Shown here: positions 7,892-16,263 of the stretch, piece after piece
Numbering within the stretch: the stretch's first letter is position 1
How the letters are laid out: the number at the start of each line of letters is the position of its first letter
Assembly (NCBI GenBank): GCA_902578545.1
Contig: CACHDI010000014.1
Span: 1 to 34,727 of the forward strand
Source of the DNA: an uncultured Alphaproteobacteria bacterium
Lineage (GTDB): Bacteria > Pseudomonadota > Alphaproteobacteria > Rhodobacterales > Rhodobacteraceae
Reading direction: 5' to 3'
Length of the DNA: 34,727 nucleotides
Made by a program: the position numbers and the translations under genes
The notes under the pieces: model-generated
Databases searched by the model: none
What the model saw: only the letters and a program-made list of their open reading frames with translations
What the model was told of the DNA's origin: nothing

Positions 7892-9229
7892 TCTATTTCC
7901 TCATTTATTTTGGTCTTTTCATTTTTTTATACAAATAGTTCCTATGCAGAAAAATTACCTGAGCCTATTTCATCAAATGATTTTCACTATTCAGATCCCA
8001 AAAAAGCAGCATTAGGAAGGTTACTTTTTTATGATAAAATTTTATCAGGAAATAATAATATATCCTGTGGTACTTGTCATCACCATGATTTGGGAGGAAG
8101 TGATGGATTATCTTTAGGTATAGGCGAGGGCGGATCAGGAATTGGTAAAAATAGAACACCTGGAGTCGGTGATAATAAGATTAAAAAAAGAATACCAAGA
8201 AACTCACCAGGTCTTTGGAATTTGGGAGCTAAGGAGATCCATACTTTAATGCATGATGGAAGAATAAGTAAATCAAACATATTTGGAAATGGATTTAACA
8301 CACCAGCTGAAGAATGGCTTCCTTCTGGTTTAGATAATATTCTTTCTGTTCAAGCCCTATTTCCCATGACGAGGCAGTTTGAAATGGCAGGTAATTTTGG
8401 TGAAAATGAAATTATTGGTTTAGTTTCAAAAGTTGGTAAGGATAGCAGAAGAATAGATCGAGCATGGCCAGTTATTGAAAATAAAATAAGAGGTATTTCT
8501 GAATATCACCAAAAATTTATGAATGCCTATGAAGACATCAATGATCCTATGGATATCAAAATTATACACATAGCAAATGCAATTTCTGCCTTTATTATAA
8601 AAGAATGGACATCTTTTGATTCACCATTTGATGACTTTATTAATGGAAAAACTAATGCTCTCACCCCAACTCAAAAAAGAGGAATGGATTTATTTTATGG
8701 AAAAGCTCAATGTTCTTCTTGTCATTCAGGTATTTTATTTACAGACCAAAAATTTTATGCACTAGCTATTCCACAATTTGGTCCAGGAAGAACAAGAAGA
8801 ATGGATCCATACACTAGAGATGTGGGAAGAATGGGCGAAAGTGACAACTTTGAAGATATGTATAAATTCAAAACACCTTCTTTGAGAAATGTATCGTTAA
8901 CATTCCCATATGGTCATAATGGTGCTTACCCTACTTTAAAAGGAATAGTTAAACATCATTTAAATCCCTTACAAATGTATAAGAATTGGGAGCCAAGTAT
9001 GGCTAATTTGCCAAAAGCTAAATGGTTGGAAAAAATTGATTTTGTTGTTTTTTCGGACGAAAGGGAACAAAAAAGACTTCTTTCCAGAATTGATATAAAC
9101 CCTGTAAATATAGATGAAAATGAAATTAATGAACTGGTAAGCTTTCTTCATTCACTTACTGGAAAAAGTAAGAATGATAGACCACTAGGTAAACCCAATT
9201 CTGTACCTAGTGGAATAAAAGTTGATTAG
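7829..9229 (+). CDS. Di-haem cytochrome c peroxidase / MauG-family protein
   Basis: Periplasmic c-type haem enzyme that reduces H2O2 or oxidises a partner protein. Two haem-binding motifs are visible, CGTCH at residues 80-84 and CSSCH at 295-299. Family segments include ALGRLLFYDKILSG and, late in the protein, FKTPSLRNVSLTFPYGHNGA. A hydrophobic stretch ending TNSSYA before EKLPEP looks like a signal peptide. The open frame runs back to 7466, but everything before about 7829 is antisense to the Sel1-repeat gene. I chose ATG 7829 (466 residues, long signal peptide), though it has no ribosome site and overlaps the divergent gene by 63 bases. A non-ATG start near 7880-7910 is the alternative. 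The family call is strong; the exact start is weak. Confidence 0.85.
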   Translation: MLNLTKNECWYKYKNINIFKHSISSFILVFSFFYTNSSYAEKLPEPISSNDFHYSDPKKAALGRLLFYDKILSGNNNISCGTCHHHDLGGSDGLSLGIGEGGSGIGKNRTPGVGDNKIKKRIPRNSPGLWNLGAKEIHTLMHDGRISKSNIFGNGFNTPAEEWLPSGLDNILSVQALFPMTRQFEMAGNFGENEIIGLVSKVGKDSRRIDRAWPVIENKIRGISEYHQKFMNAYEDINDPMDIKIIHIANAISAFIIKEWTSFDSPFDDFINGKTNALTPTQKRGMDLFYGKAQCSSCHSGILFTDQKFYALAIPQFGPGRTRRMDPYTRDVGRMGESDNFEDMYKFKTPSLRNVSLTFPYGHNGAYPTLKGIVKHHLNPLQMYKNWEPSMANLPKAKWLEKIDFVVFSDEREQKRLLSRIDINPVNIDENEINELVSFLHSLTGKSKNDRPLGKPNSVPSGIKVD

Positions 9230-9319
9230 ATGTTTAATGTGTCAGTAATAAGGGTATTTAAAATGATAGATTTTTTTCCCCAGTAATTCTAAAGTTAAAG
9301 ATTTTATGATGGAATAAAT

Positions 9320-10348
9320 ATGAGATTAAGTCCTGGTAAATTTTTGGGTATGAAAAGACTTTCTGACAATAATGGTATTTTTCTTATGACAGCTGTCGAC
9401 CAAAGGCCTCCCATTAAAAAACCAATTGCAGATTATTTGAAAAAATCAGAAGCTCCATGGAAAGATGTTGCTAACTTTAAAAAATCTCTGGTAGATAATT
9501 TACAGGAGCAAAGTAGTGCATTACTTTTGGATCCTCACTATGCATTACCTATTTCTATGGATATTTTCAATCCTAGAAAAGGATTAATAGTGACACTTGA
9601 AGATTCTATTTTTGAAGAAAGAACTGGTGGAAGAATTTCTAAAAGTATTGATAATTGGTCAGTTGCTAAAATAAAAAAAATGGGTGCTGATGCCGTAAAG
9701 GTTTTGGCTTGGTATAGACCTGACGCTGACAAAAAGATTATTGAATCCCAAAAAGACTATGTAAAGAAAATTGGAGAGGAATGTGTAAAATATGATATTT
9801 TATTCCTTTTTGAGTTATTAGTTTATCCTTTTATTAATGAAAAAAACTATACTAATGAATATCTTGAAATGAAAAATAAAAAAACTGACCATGTTTTACA
9901 ATCCATTCAGGAGTTCTCAAAAAATGAATATGCAGTTGACGTTTTTAAGTTAGAAAGTCCTGTAAATGTTAAGACCATAAATGATGATGATCTTATATCA
10001 TTTAAAGAAATAGATAAATTAACTGGCCGTCCATGGGTCATGCTTTCAGCTGGTGCTGGTAAAGAGGAATTTAAAAAAGTTTTATCTCTTTCTTTTCAAG
10101 CTGGTTGCTCAGGTTTTTTAGCAGGTAGAGCAATATGGTTAGAAGCTCTTTCAAAATATCCAGACTGGAAAGCTATTAATTCTATTCTTAAAAATTCATC
10201 GGCTAAGTATCTGAATGAGATAGCCAGTTTAGCAAAAAAACAGGCTCTTCCGTGGTATGAAAATAAATGTTTTTCAAATGGAGGAAATCTTTTTCCCTAC
10301 AGGGCTTCTGATTTTAGGCATATTTATGTGGAAGGTTTGGGAAAGTGA
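9320..10348 (+). CDS. LacD-type class I aldolase (tagatose 1,6-bisphosphate / sulfofructose phosphate aldolase family)
   Basis: Schiff-base aldolase that would cleave a ketose phosphate to dihydroxyacetone phosphate and a three-carbon aldehyde. Layout matches LacD: TAVDQR (24-29), SALLLDPHYALP (66-77), the conserved lysine in GADAVKVLAWY (K127), the predicted Schiff-base lysine in VDVFKLESPVN (K210), and SAGAGKEEF then GFLAGRAIW near 243-273. YihT/SqiA enzymes of sulfoglycolysis belong to the same superfamily, so substrate is not fixed by family alone. Length 342 is normal. It opens a co-directional run (9320-16204), and its stop overlaps the next gene's GTG by 4 bases. An alpha-galactosidase in the same region favours a galactose/tagatose route. 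Confidence 0.82.
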   Translation: MRLSPGKFLGMKRLSDNNGIFLMTAVDQRPPIKKPIADYLKKSEAPWKDVANFKKSLVDNLQEQSSALLLDPHYALPISMDIFNPRKGLIVTLEDSIFEERTGGRISKSIDNWSVAKIKKMGADAVKVLAWYRPDADKKIIESQKDYVKKIGEECVKYDILFLFELLVYPFINEKNYTNEYLEMKNKKTDHVLQSIQEFSKNEYAVDVFKLESPVNVKTINDDDLISFKEIDKLTGRPWVMLSAGAGKEEFKKVLSLSFQAGCSGFLAGRAIWLEALSKYPDWKAINSILKNSSAKYLNEIASLAKKQALPWYENKCFSNGGNLFPYRASDFRHIYVEGLGK

Positions 10349-11730
10349 AAATTGGCATCCTTGCACTTGGCCGTCCTACATTTGATGTTCAATATGCAAA
10401 AGAAAGATTGGCTGCAAGTTTAAATTATCTAAATACTACCAATCATAATATTTTTGGAAGCTGTGAACTATTATTAGATGAGCAAGATGCACACAACGAG
10501 ATAAATATATTAAAAAAGGAAGATCTAGATTTCATTATAATTATCCAAGTAACATTCACTGACTCTTCTACCATTCTTAAAATTGCTACTTGTTTGGAAA
10601 AACCAATAGGGATTTGGGCTTTTCCTGAACCACGTCAAAGCGGAAGATTAAGATTAAATGCATTTTGTGGACTAAATTTAGCCTCACATACTTTAGGATT
10701 GAATAATATCCCTTTTTCATGGATTTATGAAAACCCAGAAAATATTAAGGAAGCAAAATTTGAAATTTTTATTAATAGTAAAAACTCAAAAAGACCAGAA
10801 AAGATACTGGCAATTCCATCATTGGGATCTAAAAAAGCAAGATTAATAAAAGAGAAAATAAATAATTTAAAAATAGGAAAGATTGGATCTCACCCTGATG
10901 GTTTTGATACTTGTAAATATGATCAGAAAAAACTCATGGGCCTTTGTGGGATAAAAGTTGATGAAATTGACATAGATAAGTTTTTAAATAATTCTAGAAA
11001 TGTAAAATCTAAAGAAATTGAACCTACTTTAAATAAACTAAAAAAAACAATTTCTTCCATAAAAGAAGTAAATCAAAAAGAACTTATACTTTCTTTAAAG
11101 CTAGAAAATTCATTAAAAAAATTACAAGAAGAAGGTGCATATAATGCATTTGCTCTTAGATGTTGGCCAGAAATGTTCACTAAATATGGAGGAGCTATTT
11201 GTGCTCCTGCATCTATTTCAACGGAAAATAAAGTACCTTGTGCTTGTGAGGCTGATGTATATGGAGCTGTTACCCAATTAATTTTACAAGAAGTTTCGGG
11301 ACAACCCGTTTTCTTGACAGATATTGTTGATATTGATGTTGATGATGATACCGGAGTTTTTTGGCATTGTGGTCAAGCACCAATATCTATGTGTAATCCT
11401 AAGATTAAGCCAACTGCTACTATTCATTCTAATAGGAAAATGCCTTTATTATTCGAGTTCCCCTTGAAAGAGGGTATAGTTACAATGATGAGGATTTCTC
11501 AGTCTTTTGGGGAGCAAAAAATGGTTCTTTCTAAGGGTAAAATGATTGATAGACCGCTACCATTTACAGGAACTTCAGGGGTGATAAATTTTGATAATGA
11601 TACAAAAGAGGTTCTCAATAACATCATTTCTTATGGTCTAGAACACCATATTGCCATAACTTATGGAGACCATATTGAGTTGCTATCAGAATTAGCTTCA
11701 GAATTGAAGCTACCCATTTTATATATTTAG
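10345..11730 (+). CDS. L-fucose/L-arabinose isomerase family protein
   Basis: Probable metal-dependent aldose-ketose isomerase. The C-terminal half carries the family's catalytic region: RCWPE (272-276), CEADVYGAVTQL (301-312, E302), VFLTDIVDIDVDDDTG (322-337, D326) and FWHCGQAP (339-346, H341). A cis-acidic pair plus histidine is expected to bind Mn2+. The first 260 residues are Lys/Ile-rich and much less conserved. GTG start at 10345 lies within the aldolase stop (GTGA), so it is coupled to the aldolase. Enzymes of this fold isomerise L-fucose, L-arabinose, D-galactose and, I believe, sulfoquinovose (SqvD). Galactose-to-tagatose would feed the LacD-type aldolase after phosphorylation; this is inference. 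Confidence 0.75.
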   Translation: MKIGILALGRPTFDVQYAKERLAASLNYLNTTNHNIFGSCELLLDEQDAHNEINILKKEDLDFIIIIQVTFTDSSTILKIATCLEKPIGIWAFPEPRQSGRLRLNAFCGLNLASHTLGLNNIPFSWIYENPENIKEAKFEIFINSKNSKRPEKILAIPSLGSKKARLIKEKINNLKIGKIGSHPDGFDTCKYDQKKLMGLCGIKVDEIDIDKFLNNSRNVKSKEIEPTLNKLKKTISSIKEVNQKELILSLKLENSLKKLQEEGAYNAFALRCWPEMFTKYGGAICAPASISTENKVPCACEADVYGAVTQLILQEVSGQPVFLTDIVDIDVDDDTGVFWHCGQAPISMCNPKIKPTATIHSNRKMPLLFEFPLKEGIVTMMRISQSFGEQKMVLSKGKMIDRPLPFTGTSGVINFDNDTKEVLNNIISYGLEHHIAITYGDHIELLSELASELKLPILYI

Positions 11731-11744
11731 TTAGAAGGGTCCAA

Positions 11745-12668
11745 ATGATTTTAATTACTGAATTTATGGATGAGGTTGCTGTTAATTTATTAAAGAAAAA
11801 ATATGATGTCTATTATGATAGTTCATTGGTTGAAGATCCAAATTCATTAATAAAAAAAATTTTAAAAATGAAAGCTCTTATAGTTCGTAATAAGACATTA
11901 GTAACTAGAGAATTAATTGAAAATGCCCCCAATCTGAAGTGTGTAGGTCGTTTAGGAGTTGGATTAGACAATATTGATCTTAATGCTTGCAAAGAACAAA
12001 ATATTGCAGTTTATCCTGCTTTAGGCGCTAACTCTCATAGTGTTGCTGAATATGTTATATGTACCTCAATGTTATTATTAAGAAAAGCTTATTTTAAAAA
12101 AAATGAAATGATCGCTGGTAACTGGCCAAGACAAGAAAGTTCTGGTTCAGAAGTCTATGGTAAGACACTTGGTTTCATCGGATTTGGTGATATTGCAAGG
12201 AAAACTAGAGACTTAGCCATTGGTTTAGGAATCAATACGGTAGCTTATGATCCTTATTTAGATAAGGACAGTAATGTATGGAAAGATACTAAAAATCTAG
12301 ATCTAGATTATCTTCTATCAATCTCTGATATTATTTCACTTCACATTCCTCTTACTGAGGAAACTAAAAATTTACTTAATGAAAATAAACTAAGTCTCAT
12401 CAAGAAATCTTCCGTAATCATAAATGCTGCAAGAGGAGGGGTGATTGACGAAAATCAATTAGCTAAATTGTTAAAAGAAAATAAAATTGCAGGAGCGGCA
12501 TTAGATGTTTTTAATAATGAACCAGTAAACAAAGAATATGCCAAAAAATTTGAAGGAATTGATAATTTAATTTTAACACCACACGTAGGAGGAGTAACGA
12601 AAGAATCCAATAAAAGAGTAAGTGAACTGATAGCAAAAAAAATAGATTTCCATCTATCAAAAAAATAA
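11745..12668 (+). CDS. D-2-hydroxyacid dehydrogenase (possible sulfolactate-dehydrogenase-like)
   Basis: NAD-dependent oxidoreductase interconverting a 2-hydroxy acid and 2-keto acid. The Rossmann motif is GFIGFGDIA (143-151, last Gly replaced by Ala). The catalytic triad is visible as R230 (NAARGG), E259 (NNEP) and H280 (TPHVGG). The 307-residue length fits the short subgroup of the family. The N-terminal ITEFMDE and GRLGVGLDNID remind me of (S)-sulfolactate dehydrogenase (SlcC), but they also occur in phosphoglycerate and glycerate dehydrogenases, so the substrate is open. It starts 14 bases after the isomerase stop with AGAAGGG upstream, in the same operon. Confidence 0.85.
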   Translation: MILITEFMDEVAVNLLKKKYDVYYDSSLVEDPNSLIKKILKMKALIVRNKTLVTRELIENAPNLKCVGRLGVGLDNIDLNACKEQNIAVYPALGANSHSVAEYVICTSMLLLRKAYFKKNEMIAGNWPRQESSGSEVYGKTLGFIGFGDIARKTRDLAIGLGINTVAYDPYLDKDSNVWKDTKNLDLDYLLSISDIISLHIPLTEETKNLLNENKLSLIKKSSVIINAARGGVIDENQLAKLLKENKIAGAALDVFNNEPVNKEYAKKFEGIDNLILTPHVGGVTKESNKRVSELIAKKIDFHLSKK

Positions 12669-12737
12669 TCAGTTTAACATTATTGGATATTTTAAACTCT
12701 CTTTAATAATTATTTTAACAATGAAAAGGCAAAATGT

Positions 12738-13964
12738 ATGTCAAAAGAAACTAATTTTGTTACTCACTTAGAGTGCTCACTTACAGGAACAAAGTATGAA
12801 AAAAATAAAATTCACGGTTTATCAGAAGGAGGAAAACCACTTTTAGTTCGATATGATTTAAAAAAAATGGGTGAAGTCATTTCAAGAGACGAAATAGCTG
12901 AAAGTGATGAACCTGGATTTTGGCGATATTCATTTATGTTACCAGTTGAAAAAAAAGAAAATCGAATTTCTTTAGGAGAAGTCGTTACCCCACTTATCAA
13001 ATTAGATAAAATTTTAAAAAATTTAAGTTTTAATTCTACAGTTCTTATTAAAGATGAAGGATTACTACCAACCTCTTCATTTAAAGCAAGGGGATTAGCA
13101 ATGGCTGTTTCAATGGCAAAACAATTAAATCTTAACCATTTAGCTATTCCTACAAATGGTAATGCAGGAGCGGCCTTAGCGGCATATGCCACTAAAGCAG
13201 GTATGAAATCTACTGTTTTTTGTCCTGACGACACTCCAGATATTAATGTAAGAGAGATTGAACGTCTTGGAGCAGATACATATATGGTCAATGGGTTAAT
13301 AAATGAGTGTGGTAAAATTGTTCTTAATGGTAAGGAGAAAACTGGATGGTTTGATGTTTCTACTTTAAAGGAACCTTATAGAATTGAAGGGAAAAAAACT
13401 ATGGGTTTAGAGTTAGCAGAACAGTTAAATTGGAAACTTCCTGATGTTATTTTCTATCCAACTGGTGGAGGAACAGGCTTAATTGGTATGTGGAAAGCTT
13501 TTAATGAATTATTAGAATTAGGTTGGCTTAAAGGGAAATTACCAAGAATGGTTGCAGTTCAGGCAGAAGGTTGTGCTCCAATCTACAAAGCATGGAGTGA
13601 AGGAAAAGAATTTGCGCCATTATGGGAAAATGCAATTACTATTGCCGCAGGTATTAGAGTACCAATCGCTGTTGGTGACTTTTTAATTATACGTGCTGTA
13701 AATGAAAGTAAGGGATTTTCAATATCTGTTTCCGATGAAGAAATTATTAAAGCTAGAGATGAAGTTTCTCAAAAAGAGGGTACTCTTTTATGTCCTGAAG
13801 GTGCTGCTACATTTGCAGCTTTTAAAAAGTCCTTAAATTCAGGAACTATATCAAAGGATGAAAGTGTGGTTTTGTTTAATTGTGCAAGTGGATTGAAATA
13901 CCCACTCCCAGAAGTTTCAAACTTTATAGATAAATCAAAGCCAATTGATTATACATTGTTTTAA
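12738..13964 (+). CDS. Threonine-synthase-like PLP-dependent enzyme
   Basis: Fold-type II pyridoxal-phosphate enzyme. The PLP lysine is K116 in PTSSFKARGLA, and the phosphate-binding loop is PTGGGTGLIG near 231-240. Threonine synthases normally open with two Cys-x-x-Cys zinc-ribbon pairs. Here the corresponding region (HLECSLTGTKYEKNK ... SEGGKPLLVRYD) keeps one cysteine, so the zinc ribbon is degenerate. Its place among sugar genes, apart from thrA/thrB, argues against housekeeping threonine synthesis. Relatives include cysteate synthase and various lyases/dehydratases. Start ATG 12738 has AAAAGG upstream. It is 69 bases after the dehydrogenase and 41 before the GH2 gene, probably in one transcript. 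Confidence 0.75.
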   Translation: MSKETNFVTHLECSLTGTKYEKNKIHGLSEGGKPLLVRYDLKKMGEVISRDEIAESDEPGFWRYSFMLPVEKKENRISLGEVVTPLIKLDKILKNLSFNSTVLIKDEGLLPTSSFKARGLAMAVSMAKQLNLNHLAIPTNGNAGAALAAYATKAGMKSTVFCPDDTPDINVREIERLGADTYMVNGLINECGKIVLNGKEKTGWFDVSTLKEPYRIEGKKTMGLELAEQLNWKLPDVIFYPTGGGTGLIGMWKAFNELLELGWLKGKLPRMVAVQAEGCAPIYKAWSEGKEFAPLWENAITIAAGIRVPIAVGDFLIIRAVNESKGFSISVSDEEIIKARDEVSQKEGTLLCPEGAATFAAFKKSLNSGTISKDESVVLFNCASGLKYPLPEVSNFIDKSKPIDYTLF

Positions 13965-14005
13965 TTATTCTAATGATCTTGGAAAAGAAAGTCTAAATAT
14001 AAATT

Positions 14006-16204
14006 GTGCGTAAACTGTTAAATTTTAATAAAAACTGGATTTTTGAAAATTCTGAGGTTTGTTTACCGCACAACGCTATAGAATTACCTTTTAATTATTT
14101 TGATGAAAAAACTTATCAAAGAGAGTTTATTTATGAAAAAATTATTATCCCAAATTCAACTTGGGATAATAAAGAGGTTTCTGTTGTTTTCGAAGCGGCA
14201 ATGGCAAATACACAAGTATTTTTAAATAATAAAAAAATCATTTCTCATACGGATGGATATTCTCCTTTTACAGCTAGATTAACCGACGAACTTCAAAAGG
14301 GAGAAAATATTTTAAAAGTAAAAATTGATGGAAGTGAAAATCCCTCTATTCCACCATTTGGAGGTCGAATAGATTATTTAACCTATGCGGGGATTTATAG
14401 GGATGTAAATCTGCGTATTACTTCTCCGATATTTACTCAAAACATAAAAATTGAAACTCCAAATATATTAGATGAAAAAAAATCCTTAAAAGTAAATGTT
14501 AATTTATTTAATCCAAAAAAATTAACCTTGTCAGGTTTTTTAATTGCAAAGTTGAAAGATACTAATGGTAAAATATTATCTACCTCAAAATTCAAAATTA
14601 CTAGAGAAGAAATTTGTTTTGAAATTGATAAACTTGAAAATATAAAACTTTGGGATATAGACAATCCTGTATTGTATACGTTGGATATTTGGGTTGAAAC
14701 TCCATACGGTATTGATAATCTTTCTGAGCGTTTTGGTTTTAGATCAGCAGAATTTACCAAAGATGGTTTTTTTCTAAATGGAAATCCATTAAAAATTCGA
14801 GGTTTGAATCGTCATCAAAGTTTCCCCTATATTGGTTATGCTTTAGGAAAATCGGCACAGTACAAAGATGCCGAAATTTTAAAATATGATTTAAGGATTA
14901 ATTTAGTTCGAACCTCTCATTATCCACAATCCAAACATTTTCTAAATCGTTGTGATGAAATAGGGTTACTTGTTTTTGAGGAAATAGCAGGTTGGCAACA
15001 CATAGGGGATAAAGAATGGCAGAATAAATCAATTGAGAATGTACAAAACATGATTGAAAGGGACTGGAATCATCCTTCAATTATCTTGTGGGGAGTTAGA
15101 ATTAATGAAAGTCCGGATAATCATGAATTCTATATGAGGACAAATCAAATGGCGCATCGGCTAGATGGCACCCGACAAACTGGAGGAGTAAGAAAATTTA
15201 TTGAGGGTGAATTTATAGAAGATGTTTTTACTATGAATGATTTTATACTAGGTGAAGAAGAATTAAATGGTAATAGAGGAAGAATTCCTCTCAGGTCACA
15301 AAGAGAATGTACAGGATTAAGTTATGACGTTCCTTATATGGTTACAGAATTCAATGGACATATGTTTCCAACTAAATCTATTGATAATGAACTAAGGCAG
15401 AACGAGCATGTTCTCAGGCATCTTCAAGTTTTAAACGCAGCTTATGGTGATAGTAAGAATGCTGGTGCAATAGGTTGGTGTGCATTTGATTATAATACAC
15501 ATAAAGATTTTGGCTCTGGTGATCGTATTTGTTATCACGGAGTTATGGATATGTTTAGAGAACCTAAATTTGCAAGCTATGTTTATTCAAGTCAGGATAA
15601 TGCAAAAAACGGGATAGTTCTTGAGCCAGTAACTGTTTGGGCTCGAGGTGAAAGGAATATACAGGGTGTTTTACCACTCATTATTTTAACAAATTGTGAT
15701 TATGTGGAATTTCAATTTAATGATAGTGAGGAGAGGTTTACCATTACCCCAGATTTTAAAAACTTTTCAAATTTACCACATCCACCTATAATCGTAGAAT
15801 CTGAACATTTTCCTGAAAATGTATTTGGAACTTGGGGAACTGATTGGCCAAATGTCACAATTAATGGTTTTATTGATAGAAAATTAGCTATAAGTAGACA
15901 ATTTGTTGCAGACCCTGTTCCAACTAACCTTGAAATAATTCCAGATTTAGAGGAAGTCAGCATAGATGCAGATGTTCGGGTTATTGTTCGTGCTTTAGAC
16001 CAGGTTGGTAATAAAATGAGATATCTGAATGAAACTATATCTGTAAATTTGTCTGGTCCTGCAATAATTTTTGGTCCTAATTCAATACCACTAAGAGCTG
16101 GCTCTGCTGGATTTTGGATACGTTCTTTAGGAATAGGAAAAATAAAAATCTCAATTATCAGTAATCGTTTTGCACAAAAAGAAGTCTCAATTATTGTAAA
16201 ATAA
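14006..16204 (+). CDS. Glycoside hydrolase family 2 (beta-galactosidase/beta-glucuronidase-like)
   Basis: A 732-residue retaining glycosidase cleaving a terminal beta-linked sugar. The N-terminal jelly roll (about 30-140), Ig-like sandwich (140-250) and TIM barrel (250-560) are in the GH2 order. KIRGLNRHQSFP (263-274) is the typical barrel entry. The acid/base is E368 in WGVRINESPD, and the nucleophile is predicted as E448 in YMVTEFNGH. The C-terminus (about 630-732) looks like a further Ig-like domain. No signal peptide, so it acts on imported substrate. GTG start with only a distant ribosome site. It is the last gene of the plus-strand run and converges on the ABC ATPase. Family is certain; galactoside versus glucuronide is not. 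Confidence 0.88.
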   Translation: MRKLLNFNKNWIFENSEVCLPHNAIELPFNYFDEKTYQREFIYEKIIIPNSTWDNKEVSVVFEAAMANTQVFLNNKKIISHTDGYSPFTARLTDELQKGENILKVKIDGSENPSIPPFGGRIDYLTYAGIYRDVNLRITSPIFTQNIKIETPNILDEKKSLKVNVNLFNPKKLTLSGFLIAKLKDTNGKILSTSKFKITREEICFEIDKLENIKLWDIDNPVLYTLDIWVETPYGIDNLSERFGFRSAEFTKDGFFLNGNPLKIRGLNRHQSFPYIGYALGKSAQYKDAEILKYDLRINLVRTSHYPQSKHFLNRCDEIGLLVFEEIAGWQHIGDKEWQNKSIENVQNMIERDWNHPSIILWGVRINESPDNHEFYMRTNQMAHRLDGTRQTGGVRKFIEGEFIEDVFTMNDFILGEEELNGNRGRIPLRSQRECTGLSYDVPYMVTEFNGHMFPTKSIDNELRQNEHVLRHLQVLNAAYGDSKNAGAIGWCAFDYNTHKDFGSGDRICYHGVMDMFREPKFASYVYSSQDNAKNGIVLEPVTVWARGERNIQGVLPLIILTNCDYVEFQFNDSEERFTITPDFKNFSNLPHPPIIVESEHFPENVFGTWGTDWPNVTINGFIDRKLAISRQFVADPVPTNLEIIPDLEEVSIDADVRVIVRALDQVGNKMRYLNETISVNLSGPAIIFGPNSIPLRAGSAGFWIRSLGIGKIKISIISNRFAQKEVSIIVK

Positions 16205-16263
16205 ATGTTTATTCACATTTGTATCGAGCTGATCATAATTTATATCAGAAAATTATGTTAAGA

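Noticed and set aside
12812-13291. Open frame of 159 codons antisense to the threonine-synthase-like gene
   Set aside because: The plus-strand gene has clear catalytic motifs; the antisense frame has none.
16205-16263. Weak dyad CTGAT...ATCAG between convergent GH2 and ABC ATPase genes
   Set aside because: Only five paired bases and no T-run; too weak to call a terminator.
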